Positions 1 through 6,760 of a DNA stretch of 16,313 bases are shown here, piece by piece. Under the pieces are notes generated by a model. That model saw only the letters and a program-made list of their open reading frames with translations. It had not been told where the DNA came from and did no database searches. Position numbers and translations under genes: made by a program. This DNA is from an uncultured Alphaproteobacteria bacterium. Lineage in GTDB: Bacteria; Pseudomonadota; Alphaproteobacteria; RF32; CAG-239. Where the stretch lies: the NCBI GenBank assembly GCA_900551585.1, contig URWU01000011.1, forward strand, positions 1 through 16,313, read 5' to 3'. Position 1 is the stretch's first letter, and each line of letters begins with the position of its first letter.

Positions 1-49
1 ACGAGATGTAGCTCCGTCTCGTGGGCTCGGAGATGTGTATAAGAGACAG
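1..49 (+). other. Nextera i7 sequencing adapter (contamination)
   Basis: Not genomic. Positions 1-7 match the end of the Illumina P7 oligo, 8-15 (GTAGCTCC) sit where the i7 index belongs, and 16-49 match the Nextera read-2 adapter, ending in the 19-base transposon mosaic end at 31-49. The index looks like the reverse complement of the one I recall as N718, from memory only. Translated, this stretch gives the artefact peptide MGSEMCIRDS, so any protein starting that way is chimeric. Genomic sequence begins at 50. Confidence 0.98.
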
Positions 50-533
50 TTATGAGGCAGTTTTAAAACTATGTGTGGCGGAAATTTATTTTCAGAGCTA
101 CAAGGGCATCAGCAAAAGGTATGTCAATTATGAAGACATTATTCATGATGTTGCAGCTCTGCGCTATCAGGCGCTTGACAGGACTCAAAAGAATATCTCT
201 TATCTGATTAAGGCGGCTGAACCTATCGATGCCCAAATGGAAAAACTTCGGGATTATGTTGAGGAAATGGATGCTCATATTTCCGCTTTGACAAAGGATT
301 TGAAGGGGCTTAAATTTTATCAGATTTTTAAAAAATCAAAATTAAACAAGCAGATAAAGCAGCTTGATGATGATTTTGAGGTTCGGGAACTTATTGATTA
401 TCTGGTTTGGCAGTTTGTTACCGCGGACAAGAGCGGCAGCCGTGAGGAATTTAATCAGCTGGCTGAAGAATATGGCTGTAAAACGGCGGCTGAGCTCAAT
501 GATAAATACATAAAGATTCTCAAATGTAATTAA
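50..533 (+). CDS. Unrecognised coiled-coil-rich protein, 3' part only
   Basis: I do not recognise this gene. The reading frame is open from the adapter junction to a TAA stop at 531-533 and encodes about 160 residues. Its true start is missing, because an apparent ATG at 21 lies inside adapter. The visible part is charged and mostly helical in character: a stretch rich in Lys, Asp, Glu, Leu and Ile in the middle (for example IDAQMEKLRDYVEEMDAHI) looks like a coiled coil, followed by a basic patch (FKKSKLNKQIKQL) and an acidic helical tail. There is no signal peptide or membrane segment in what remains. A strong terminator follows 16 bases after the stop, so it ends its own transcript and is not in the ribosomal operon. 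Codon use looks like that of the neighbours. Function unknown; real gene likely. Confidence 0.75.
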
Positions 534-549
534 ATTTCAGCTTATGAAG

Positions 550-585
550 AAAAAAGTTCGGTTCATCAAACCGGACTTTTTTATT
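550..585 (+). terminator. Rho-independent terminator of the upstream gene
   Basis: Left arm 550-563 and right arm 569-582 pair over 14 positions with one G-U, around a five-base loop. The stem is GTTCGGTT against AACCGGAC, flanked by an A run on the left and a T run on the right. The symmetric A and T runs mean it could also stop transcription from the other strand. It separates the unknown gene from the ribosomal operon. Confidence 0.9.
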
Positions 586-714
586 TTAAAACAGCTGAAA
601 GTCAGTCGTTTTAACCAAAAAATAGACTCGAATTTAAAAATTTTGTCAACCAGACTCAAACAGAGTCTCAGTAAGGAATTTAAGCCCTTAAAAAAGTTCA
701 AAAATATGCATTTT

Positions 715-743
715 TTTACTTGCAAGTTAGACTCAATTATGTT
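715..743 (+). promoter_or_regulatory. Candidate promoter P1 for rpsJ operon
   Basis: TTTACT at 715-720 and TATGTT at 738-743 are separated by 17 bases and each match the sigma70 consensus at four of six positions, including the key A2 and T6 of the -10 box. A GACTC lies in the spacer at 730-734. It would give a leader of about 160 bases. Weak on sequence alone. Confidence 0.3.
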
Positions 744-817
744 ACAAGAGGCCTGCGATGACAGGAAGGACGGAGGAATCTGTCCGGAAATCACGATATA
801 AAACATAAAGCAAGCCT

Positions 818-846
818 TTGAAAGTCAATGGTTTGCGGAGTTTAAC
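818..846 (+). promoter_or_regulatory. Candidate promoter P2 for rpsJ operon
   Basis: TTGAAA at 818-823 (five of six) and TTTAAC at 841-846 (four of six) have a 17-base spacer. The -10 box lacks the conserved A2 and T6, so it is doubtful. It would give a leader of about 60 bases that starts close to the 851-876 hairpin. Confidence 0.25.
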
Positions 847-912
847 TTTTTAGATGGTAAGGTTTTACCTAGTCTAAAATTTTGCTGTCTAGTTATAGGA
901 AAAAAATTTAAA

Positions 913-1224
913 ATGATGGAAACACAAAATATCAGAATTCGCCTTAAGGCTTTTGACCACCGTTTGCTCGATCTTTCGACCAAAGAAATCGTTCATACAG
1001 CCAAAAGAACCGGGGCTAATGTCAGAGGACCCATTCCTCTGCCGACACAAATCGAGAAGTTTACGGTAAACCGTTCTCCGCACGTAGATAAAAAATCTCG
1101 TGAGCAATTCGAAATCCGTACCCACAAAAGACTGCTCGATATCGTAGATCCGACACCGCAAACCGTTGATGCTTTGATGAAGCTTGATCTGGCTGCCGGT
1201 GTTAATGTAGAAATCAAGTTATAA
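913..1224 (+). CDS. rpsJ: 30S ribosomal protein S10
   Basis: Small-subunit protein of the 30S head; in many bacteria it also serves as NusE in transcription antitermination. The 103 residues match the family length, with the conserved IRIRLKAFDHRLLD start, the GPIPLPT loop (the extended hairpin that reaches into the head), the SPHVDKKSREQFEIRTHKR segment and the TVDALMKLDLAAGV end. There are two adjacent ATGs at 913 and 916. AGGA at 897-900 is 12 bases from the first, already long, so 913 is preferred. First gene of the operon here: tuf, which often precedes rpsJ in alphaproteobacteria, is absent and the upstream gene is unrelated and separately terminated. Confidence 0.98.
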   Translation: MMETQNIRIRLKAFDHRLLDLSTKEIVHTAKRTGANVRGPIPLPTQIEKFTVNRSPHVDKKSREQFEIRTHKRLLDIVDPTPQTVDALMKLDLAAGVNVEIKL

Positions 1225-1286
1225 TAAGTTAATGTTGGCTTTTGAGTAATTCAATGGTCAACCAATTAGAAAAGGAAAAAATAATA

Positions 1287-2012
1287 ATGCGTACGGGTCT
1301 AATCGCAAAAAAACTTGGAATGTCTCGCATTTTCGGTGCTGACGGTTCTCATACCCCGGTTACCGTTTTGAGCGTTGAAAACCTTCAGGTTGTTGACGTT
1401 AAAACAAATGAAAGAGACGGATATACAGCTGTACAATTAGGTACAGGCGCTGTTAAAGCTAAAAACGTATCCAAACCTCTTAAAGGACATTTTGCCAAGG
1501 CTAAAGTTGAACCGAAGAAAAAACTCGCTGAATTCAGAGTTTCTGAAGACTGCCTGCTTTCTGTCGGCAACGAATTATCTGTAGAACATTTTGTCGTCGG
1601 ACAATTTGTTGATGTTTGCTCAACTTCAAAAGGTAAAGGTTTTGCCGGTGTTATGAAACGCCACAACTTTGCCGGTTTGGAAGCTTCCCACGGTGTTTCT
1701 ATTTCTCACCGTTCTCATGGTTCTACAGGACAAAGACAAGATCCCGGTAAAGTATTTAAGGGTAAAAAGATGGCAGGTCACATGGGTGACGAACGCGTAA
1801 CCGTTCAAAACCTCAAAGTGGCTGCTATTGATGCTGATAAAGGTCTGATTATGGTTAAGGGTGCTGTTCCCGGCGGTGAAAACGCATGGGTATACATTAC
1901 CGACGCCATGAAAAAGGCTGCAGCTTCTAATTTGCCGATGCCTGCCGGTTTGAAAAAAGTTGATGAACCTGTTGCAGCTAAAGCTGAAGAAACTTCAGCT
2001 GACAATGCATAA
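1287..2012 (+). CDS. rplC: 50S ribosomal protein L3
   Basis: Binds 23S rRNA near the peptidyl transferase centre and is an early assembly protein. The ATG at 1287 gives 241 residues starting MRTGLIAKKLGMSRIF, the family N terminus, with AAGGA at 1272-1276 ten bases upstream. The frame stays open back to a TTG at 1242, but that extension has no Shine-Dalgarno and no family match. Conserved core seen: HNFAGLEASHGVSISHRSHGSTGQRQ, then DPGKVFKGKKMAGHMG, the loop that reaches the catalytic centre. The Gln that is methylated in E. coli lies in the conserved GQRQ segment. The tail is Ala/Glu-rich and about 30 residues longer than in E. coli (209 residues), as is common in alphaproteobacteria. The 62-base gap after rpsJ holds no other feature. 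Confidence 0.98.
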   Translation: MRTGLIAKKLGMSRIFGADGSHTPVTVLSVENLQVVDVKTNERDGYTAVQLGTGAVKAKNVSKPLKGHFAKAKVEPKKKLAEFRVSEDCLLSVGNELSVEHFVVGQFVDVCSTSKGKGFAGVMKRHNFAGLEASHGVSISHRSHGSTGQRQDPGKVFKGKKMAGHMGDERVTVQNLKVAAIDADKGLIMVKGAVPGGENAWVYITDAMKKAAASNLPMPAGLKKVDEPVAAKAEETSADNA

Positions 2013-2032
2013 TGGATAAAGGAAAGTAAATT

Positions 2033-2653
2033 ATGAAACAGGACATCTTAAATTTAGAAAACAAAAATGTCGGTTCTATCGATCTTGACGAGTCTATTTT
2101 CGGCTTGGAAGTTCGCGCTGACATTTTGCACCGCGTTGTTAATTGGCAGTTGGCCAGACTCCAGTCTGGTAACCACAAAACCAAAGGCCGCAGCGAAGTT
2201 GCTTTGACACCTGCAAAACCGTTCAAACAAAAAGGTTCCGGTAATGCTCGTCAGGGTTCTCGCAAAGGTACTCAGTTTAGAAAAGGTGGTATTGTTTTTG
2301 GTCCCGTTGTTCGCGATCATTCACATGAACTGACCAAGAAATTTAGAAAACTCGGTCTGAAAACAGCTCTCTCTGCAAAAGCTAAAGAGGGTAATCTCGT
2401 TATCATCGACGAAGCTAAATTGTCTGCTCCGAAGACTAAAGATTTGCAAAACAAATTGGCAGCCTGCGGCCTGAACAACAGCTTGTTTATCGATGGTAAG
2501 GAAGTTGATGAAAACTTTGCACTGGCTACCCGCAACATTATCGGTGTTGATGTTTTGCCGACAATGGGTGCCAATGTTTATGACATCTTGAGAAAAGACA
2601 AATTGGTATTGACTAAAGATGCGGTTGTTTGCTTAGGAGAAAGATTGAAATGA
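2033..2653 (+). CDS. rplD: 50S ribosomal protein L4
   Basis: Early-assembly 23S rRNA binding protein whose long loop lines the exit tunnel. 206 residues, normal length. The tunnel loop is visible as the basic, Gly-rich segment with KGRSEV, KPFKQKGSGNARQGSRKGTQFRKGG and VFGP, followed by the globular LRKLGLKTALSAKAKEGNL-like part. AAAGGA at 2018-2023 is nine bases before the ATG. In E. coli this protein represses its own operon by binding the S10 leader; whether that occurs here is not shown by the sequence. Its TGA stop overlaps the ATG of rplW by four bases. Confidence 0.98.
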   Translation: MKQDILNLENKNVGSIDLDESIFGLEVRADILHRVVNWQLARLQSGNHKTKGRSEVALTPAKPFKQKGSGNARQGSRKGTQFRKGGIVFGPVVRDHSHELTKKFRKLGLKTALSAKAKEGNLVIIDEAKLSAPKTKDLQNKLAACGLNNSLFIDGKEVDENFALATRNIIGVDVLPTMGANVYDILRKDKLVLTKDAVVCLGERLK

Positions 2654-2967
2654 GTAACTCTAAAAAAACAAACAATATAACCGCTAAGATGTATGACACT
2701 CTCGTACGTCCGGTTATTACTGAAAAATCTATGATTTCTTCAGAAAACGGCAAAGTAACCTTTATGGTTCCTCTGTCTGCAACCAAGGATGATGTTAAAG
2801 CTGCTGTTGAAAACATCTTTAACGTTACAGTCAACAAAGTTAATACAATTCGTCAATTCGGTAAGGAAAAACGTTTCAAAGGCGTTATCGGTCAGCGTTC
2901 TGACTATAAAAAAGCCGTTGTTACCCTGGCCGAAGGTCAAAATATTGATGTTACTACAGGAATATAA
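2650..2967 (+). CDS. rplW: 50S ribosomal protein L23
   Basis: Sits at the exit of the peptide tunnel and docks trigger factor, SRP and the translocon. The start at 2650 gives 105 residues; the conserved region begins at YDTLVRPVITEKSM and continues through the VNKVNTIRQFGKEKRFKG loop to the YKKAVVTL strand. The frame extends upstream to a TTG at 2629 inside rplD, but AGGAGA at 2635-2640 points to 2650. The ATGA overlap with rplD suggests coupled translation. The N terminus has about a dozen extra polar residues compared with E. coli. Confidence 0.97.
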   Translation: MSNSKKTNNITAKMYDTLVRPVITEKSMISSENGKVTFMVPLSATKDDVKAAVENIFNVTVNKVNTIRQFGKEKRFKGVIGQRSDYKKAVVTLAEGQNIDVTTGI

Positions 2968-2970
2968 GAC

Positions 2971-3807
2971 ATGGCATTAAAAAACTATAAGCCCACTTCT
3001 CCTGGACTTCGTCAGCTTGTAATCGTTGATAGATCCGAGCTTTATAAAGGAGCCCCCGAGAAATCTCTGACAATCGGTTTGACAAAGACCGGCGGACGTG
3101 ATAATTACGGTCACGTAACAAGTCGCAGAATTGGTGGCGGTCATAAACGCAAACTGCGTATTATCGACTTTAAACGTAATAAAATGGATATCGAGGCTAC
3201 TGTTGAGAGAATCGAATATGATCCTAACCGTTCAGCTTTCATTGCTTTAGTAAGCTATACTGATGGCGAAAAGGCTTATATTCTGGCTCCGCAGAGATTA
3301 AAATCCGGTGATAAAATTATTGCAGCCGACAAAGCTGACATTAAACCGGGTAACGCAATGCCTTTGAAAAATATGCCGGTTGGTACTATTATCCACAACG
3401 TTGAGCTGAAAGCAGGCAAAGGCGGCCAGTTGGTTCGTTCTGCCGGTTGTTATGCTCAGCTGGTCGGTAAAGATGCCGGTTATGCTCAATTAAAACTGAG
3501 CTCTGGCGAACTCCGTGTCGTTCGTGAAGAATGCCTGGCTACTGTCGGTGCTGTTTCGAACCCGGACAACCAGAATAAATCACTGGGTAAAGCCGGTCGC
3601 GCTCGTTGGTTAGGCGCAAGACCTGTTTCCCGTGGTGTTGCAATGAACCCTGTCGATCACCCGATGGGTGGTGGTGAAGGTCGTACCTCCGGTGGTCGTC
3701 ATCCGACTACTCCCTGGGGCAAGCCGACTAAGGGTTATAAGACTCGTACTAACAAAAAGACGGATAAGTTCATTATGAGAAGCCGTCATGAAAATAAAAA
3801 GAAATAG
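2971..3807 (+). CDS. rplB: 50S ribosomal protein L2
   Basis: Large core protein needed for subunit association and peptidyl transferase activity. 278 residues, full length. Seen: the N-terminal MALKNYKPTSPGLRQL, the OB-fold region with GGGHKRKLRIIDFKR, the SH3-like domain (GTIIHNVELKAGKGGQLVRSAG), and the C-terminal MNPVDHPMGGGEGRTSGGRH segment. His230 in that segment corresponds to the functionally important His229 of E. coli. CAGGA at the end of rplW serves as ribosome binding site. The TAG stop at 3805-3807 runs straight into GGAGA, the Shine-Dalgarno of rpsS. Confidence 0.99.
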   Translation: MALKNYKPTSPGLRQLVIVDRSELYKGAPEKSLTIGLTKTGGRDNYGHVTSRRIGGGHKRKLRIIDFKRNKMDIEATVERIEYDPNRSAFIALVSYTDGEKAYILAPQRLKSGDKIIAADKADIKPGNAMPLKNMPVGTIIHNVELKAGKGGQLVRSAGCYAQLVGKDAGYAQLKLSSGELRVVREECLATVGAVSNPDNQNKSLGKAGRARWLGARPVSRGVAMNPVDHPMGGGEGRTSGGRHPTTPWGKPTKGYKTRTNKKTDKFIMRSRHENKKK

Positions 3808-3819
3808 GGAGAAAAGCTA

Positions 3820-4098
3820 ATGACACGTTCCGTATGGAAAGGCCCTTTCATTGATGGCTATCTTCTGAAAAAAGCTGCAAAAGCTAGAACTTCCGGTAAA
3901 AACGAAGTAATCAAAATCTGGTCTCGCCGTTCTACCATGTTGCCCCAATTCGTTGGTTTGACATTCGGTGTTCACAACGGTCACAAATTTATTCCGGTCT
4001 TGGTTACTGAAGATATGGTCGGCCACAAATTCGGTGAATTTGCTCCGACACGTACCTTCTACGGTCACGCCGCAGACAAAAAAGCTAAGAGAGGTTAA
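3820..4098 (+). CDS. rpsS: 30S ribosomal protein S19
   Basis: Head protein that partners S13 and contacts tRNA and bridge B1a. 92 residues, standard. Recognised from TRSVWKGPFIDGYLLKK, the IKIWSRRSTMLPQFVG core, the HNGHKFIPVLVTEDMVGHKFGEF block and the FYGHAADKKAKRG tail. The Shine-Dalgarno AGGGAGA overlaps the stop of rplB. rplV starts two bases after the stop. Confidence 0.98.
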   Translation: MTRSVWKGPFIDGYLLKKAAKARTSGKNEVIKIWSRRSTMLPQFVGLTFGVHNGHKFIPVLVTEDMVGHKFGEFAPTRTFYGHAADKKAKRG

Positions 4099-4100
4099 TT

Positions 4101-4475
4101 ATGGCACAGACTAATAATGCAAGAAGAGTAGACGCAAAATCAGCTTTGGCTATTTGTAATGCTATTCGCACCAGTCCCCGTAAACTGAACTTAGTTGCTC
4201 AGACCATCCGCGGTATGAGCGCCGAGAAAGCTGTTGCAGAATTGACTTTTTCCAAGAAGAGAATCGCAAAAGCTGCTTTGGGTGTTCTGCAGTCGGCTAT
4301 TGCCAATGCTGAAAACAACCATCAGTTAAACATCGACAAGCTGTTTGTTAAAGAAGCTTATGTCGGCAAAGGTTTAGTAATGAAACGTATGCACGCTAGA
4401 GGTCGCGGCAGAGGAGCAAGAGTTTTGAAACCTTTCTCTAACCTGACCATCGTTGTATCTGAGCGTGGGGAGTAA
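4101..4475 (+). CDS. rplV: 50S ribosomal protein L22
   Basis: Its long hairpin lines the exit tunnel and forms part of the macrolide and peptide-sensing constriction. 124 residues. The helical domain shows RTSPRKLNLVAQTIRGMSAEKAV and the AALGVLQSAIANAENN segment. The tunnel hairpin is MKRMHARGRGRGARVLKPFSNLTIVV, with no deletion or insertion relative to the family. The N terminus has about ten extra residues. AGAGAGG at the end of rpsS is the ribosome binding site. The gap to rpsC is four bases, and GGGGAG near the end of this gene is the rpsC binding site. Confidence 0.98.
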   Translation: MAQTNNARRVDAKSALAICNAIRTSPRKLNLVAQTIRGMSAEKAVAELTFSKKRIAKAALGVLQSAIANAENNHQLNIDKLFVKEAYVGKGLVMKRMHARGRGRGARVLKPFSNLTIVVSERGE

Positions 4476-4479
4476 GTTA

Positions 4480-5148
4480 ATGGGACAGAAAGTAAATCCT
4501 ACAGGTCTTCGTCTTGGTGTTAACCGCACTTGGGATTCCCGCTGGTATGCAGATGACAAATATTCTGATTACCTGCATGAAGATTTGAAAATCAAAGATT
4601 TCTTGAAAGAGAAATTGGCTCAGGCCGGTGTCAGCAAGATTGTTATCGAACGTCCTGCTAAAAAAGCCAGAGTTACCATTCATTCTGCAAGACCGGGTGT
4701 TGTAATTGGTAAAAAGGGTCAGGATATTGAAATCTTGAGAAGTCAAATTCAAAAGATGACTGATTCTGAAGTCCAGTTGAACATTCTGGAAGTTAGAAAA
4801 CCTGAGTTAGATGCTCAATTGGTTGCCGACTCCGTTGCTCAGCAGTTGGAACGCCGCGTGGCTTTCCGTCGTGCAATGAAGAGAGTTATGCAATCAGCTC
4901 TTCGTTTAGGTGCAGAAGGTATTAAGGTTAGCTGCTCAGGCCGTCTCGGCGGTGCTGAAATCGCAAGAACTGAATACTACCGTGAAGGTCGTGTTCCTTT
5001 GCACACCTTGCGCGCTGACATTGATTATGCAACCTCTACGGCTCACACAACTTATGGCGCTTGCGGCGTTAAAGTCTGGATCTACAAGGGCGAAATTATG
5101 GCTCATGATCCGATGGCGCAAGACAAGAAGTTGGCTGAACAGAAATAA
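4480..5148 (+). CDS. rpsC: 30S ribosomal protein S3
   Basis: Head protein at the mRNA entry channel, part of the helicase function of the ribosome. The ATG at 4480 gives 222 residues beginning MGQKVNPTGLRLGVNRTW, the family start. The frame runs back to 4453 inside rplV but lacks a matching N terminus, and GGGGAG at 4467-4472 supports 4480. The KH-type RNA-binding motif IGKKGQ is at residues 76-81. The C-terminal domain shows RRVAFRRAMKRVMQSALRLGAEGIKV, then SGRLGGAEIARTE, and YGACGVKVWIYKGE near the end. Length and motifs are ordinary. Confidence 0.99.
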   Translation: MGQKVNPTGLRLGVNRTWDSRWYADDKYSDYLHEDLKIKDFLKEKLAQAGVSKIVIERPAKKARVTIHSARPGVVIGKKGQDIEILRSQIQKMTDSEVQLNILEVRKPELDAQLVADSVAQQLERRVAFRRAMKRVMQSALRLGAEGIKVSCSGRLGGAEIARTEYYREGRVPLHTLRADIDYATSTAHTTYGACGVKVWIYKGEIMAHDPMAQDKKLAEQK

Positions 5149-5167
5149 TTTTTGAGGTTAAAATAAA

Positions 5168-5605
5168 ATGTTAAGTCCTAAAAGATTAAAGTTCCGCAAA
5201 ATGCATAAAGGCCGTATTCACGGTAATGCAAAAGGCGGCACAGAATTAAGTTTCGGTTCATATGGATTGAAAGCTCTCACTCCTGATCGTATTACCGCAC
5301 GCCAAATCGAGGCAGCTCGTCGTGCTATTACTCGTCAGATGAAAAGAGCCGGAAGAGTATGGATTAGAATTTTCCCTGATGTTCCTGTTTCGGATAAACC
5401 GGCTGAGGTTCGTATGGGTAAAGGTAAAGGTTCGATTGAATACTGGTGCGCACGCGTTAAACCGGGTCGTATTATGTTCGAAATCGAGGGTGTTGATGAA
5501 GAGACCGCACGCGAAGCTTTTGCTTTGGGCGCCGCTAAACTCCCCATCAAAACCAAATTCGTAAAAAAATTGAATTCAGAGCAAGGAGTAAAAGCTGATG
5601 CTTAA
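5168..5605 (+). CDS. rplP: 50S ribosomal protein L16
   Basis: Sits between the A-site and P-site tRNA elbows and helps organise the 50S at late assembly. 145 residues. Typical MLSPKRLKFRKMHKGRIHG start, the FGSYGLKAL and RQIEAARRAITRQMKRAGRVWIRIFP blocks, and RMGKGKGSIEYWCARVKPG. The usual core is about 136 residues; the extra tail (NSEQGVKADA) overlaps the start of rpmC by eight bases and encodes its Shine-Dalgarno, which may explain the extension. GAGG at 5154-5157 is a modest ribosome binding site. Confidence 0.98.
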   Translation: MLSPKRLKFRKMHKGRIHGNAKGGTELSFGSYGLKALTPDRITARQIEAARRAITRQMKRAGRVWIRIFPDVPVSDKPAEVRMGKGKGSIEYWCARVKPGRIMFEIEGVDEETAREAFALGAAKLPIKTKFVKKLNSEQGVKADA

Positions 5606-5795
5606 GATTAAAGATCTTCGTGCTATGACAATTGATGAACTCGCCGGTAAGTTGCTCGAACTGAAAAAAGAACAATTTAACTTAAGAGTACAACAATCTA
5701 CTGGACAATTACAAAATACTGCTGTAATAAGAACTGTCCGTAGAGATATAGCCAAAATCAACACGCTCATCGCTGAGCGCAAGAAGAATAGTTAG
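5598..5795 (+). CDS. rpmC: 50S ribosomal protein L29
   Basis: Small two-helix protein near the tunnel exit, next to L23 and used by trigger factor. 65 residues, with LRAMTIDELAGKLLELKKEQFNLRVQQ as the first helix and RTVRRDIAKINTLIAERK as the second. It overlaps rplP by eight bases. AAGGAG at 5583-5588, inside rplP, is its ribosome binding site. The TAG stop is fused to GAG, giving the Shine-Dalgarno of rpsQ. Confidence 0.97.
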   Translation: MLKIKDLRAMTIDELAGKLLELKKEQFNLRVQQSTGQLQNTAVIRTVRRDIAKINTLIAERKKNS

Positions 5796-5806
5796 GAGAA
5801 AAGACT

Positions 5807-6043
5807 ATGCCTAAAAGAATTCTTCAAGGTGTTGTTGTTAGTGATAAACAGGATAAAACTGTCGTAGTCAGTGTAGAGCGTCAGGTTATGCACCCTGTTT
5901 ACAAGAAATTCATCCGTAAAAGCAAAAAATATGCTGCTCACGATGAAAACAATCAGTTCAAAGTTGGCGATGTGGTTTCGATTGAAGAATCAAGACCTTA
6001 TTCAAAAACTAAGACTTGGACTGTAATCGTTGATAACGCCTAG
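5807..6043 (+). CDS. rpsQ: 30S ribosomal protein S17
   Basis: Primary 16S rRNA binder of OB fold that stabilises the 30S body. 78 residues, starting PKRILQGVVVSDKQDKTVVV, with HPVYKKFIRKSKKYAAHDE and the GDVVSIEESRPYSKTKTW motif that identifies the family. UAGGAG over the rpmC stop is its ribosome binding site, 11 bases from the stop to the ATG. Confidence 0.98.
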   Translation: MPKRILQGVVVSDKQDKTVVVSVERQVMHPVYKKFIRKSKKYAAHDENNQFKVGDVVSIEESRPYSKTKTWTVIVDNA

Positions 6044-6061
6044 AAAAGAAGGAATTAAAAA

Positions 6062-6430
6062 ATGATACAGATGCAAACCAACCTTGATGTTGCCGATAAC
6101 TCAGGCGCTCGTCAGGTGCAGTGCATTAAAGTTCTTGGCGGGTCCAAGAGAATGCATGCTTCGGTCGGCGATGTGATTGTAGTTTCTGTTAAAGATGCTA
6201 TCCCTAAGGGTCGTGTAAAAAAAGGTGATGTTCAAAAAGCTGTTATTGTCAGAACAGCTTCTGACATCAGACGTAAAGACGGTAGTGTAATCCGTTTTGA
6301 TAAAAACGCTGCAGTTCTGATTAATAAAGACGGTGAGCCTATCGGTACTCGTATCTTTGGCCCTGTTACAAGAGAACTGCGTGCAAAGAAATTTATGAAA
6401 ATAATTTCGTTAGCGCCGGAGGTTTTATAA
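6062..6430 (+). CDS. rplN: 50S ribosomal protein L14
   Basis: Interface protein forming bridge B8 and the docking site for the silencing factor RsfS. 122 residues, exactly standard. Seen: MIQMQTNLDVADNSGARQVQCIKVLGGSKR, the GDVIVVSVKDAIPKGRVKKGDV block, RRKDGSVIRFDKNAAVLIN and the GTRIFGPVTRELR signature followed by a hydrophobic tail. AAGGA about ten bases upstream is the ribosome binding site. rplX starts two bases after the stop region. Confidence 0.98.
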   Translation: MIQMQTNLDVADNSGARQVQCIKVLGGSKRMHASVGDVIVVSVKDAIPKGRVKKGDVQKAVIVRTASDIRRKDGSVIRFDKNAAVLINKDGEPIGTRIFGPVTRELRAKKFMKIISLAPEVL

Positions 6431-6431
6431 T

Positions 6432-6749
6432 ATGCCTAAATTAAAAATTAAAAAGGGTGACCAAGTGATTGTTTTGTCCGGTGAGGACAAAGGAAAAACT
6501 GGTGAAGTAGTAAAATCTATGCCTAAAGAAAGTAAAGTGGTTGTTCAAGGTATTAATCTGGTTAAAAGACATACCAAACCCAGCCAAACTACTCCTGGCG
6601 GCATTGTTACTAAAGAAGCGCCTATCGACAGCTCCAATGTAGCTATTGTTGATCCGAAAACCGGAAAAGCAAGTAAAATCGGTTACAAAGAAGTTGACGG
6701 TAAAAAAGTGCGCGTCGCTCGTAAATCCGGTGAAGTAATCGATAAATAG
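6432..6749 (+). CDS. rplX: 50S ribosomal protein L24
   Basis: One of the assembly-initiator proteins of the 50S. 105 residues. The KOW motif is at about residues 5-32 (IKKGDQVIVLSGEDKGKTGEV), followed by the VQGINLVKRHTKP segment and the KIGYKEVDGKKVRVARKSGE end typical of bacterial L24. The start sits one base after the rplN stop, with GGAGG in the end of rplN as binding site. The TAG stop runs into GGGG, the rplE binding site. Confidence 0.98.
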   Translation: MPKLKIKKGDQVIVLSGEDKGKTGEVVKSMPKESKVVVQGINLVKRHTKPSQTTPGGIVTKEAPIDSSNVAIVDPKTGKASKIGYKEVDGKKVRVARKSGEVIDK

Positions 6750-6760
6750 GGGAAAATCTT

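Larger units (their letters stand above)
586..912 (+). promoter_or_regulatory. Gene-free leader/promoter region upstream of rpsJ
   Basis: No convincing coding sequence lies in these 327 bases. Seen here: five GANTC pentamers between 625 and 780; an inverted repeat AGACTC/GAGTCT at 652-657 and 663-668; two weak promoter candidates (listed separately); small hairpins CCTG/CAGG (752-755, 762-765) and GGAC/GTCC (768-771, 782-785); and a hairpin at 851-876 (GGTAA, GGTT loop, TTACC, with an outer TAGA/TCTA pair). As the region in front of a 21-gene ribosomal operon it must carry the main promoter. A leader of 60 to 160 bases with hairpins would leave room for autoregulation, as L4 does in E. coli, but I see no direct match to that leader. 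Confidence 0.6.

Noticed and set aside
21..50. ATG at 21 as start of the first gene
   Set aside because: It lies within adapter sequence; the true start of the gene is off the contig.
544..801. Plus-strand 85-codon open frame between the first terminator and rpsJ
   Set aside because: It starts inside the terminator stem, has no Shine-Dalgarno, and its Lys/Phe-heavy content reflects A/T-rich leader DNA.
1242..1286. TTG-initiated extension of rplC
   Set aside because: No binding site and no family similarity; the ATG at 1287 has AAGGA and the conserved N terminus.
2629..2649. TTG-initiated extension of rplW inside rplD
   Set aside because: The AGGAGA site lies within this extension and points to the ATG at 2650.
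4453..4479. Upstream extension of rpsC inside rplV
   Set aside because: The conserved MGQKVNPTG start is at 4480 with GGGGAG correctly placed.
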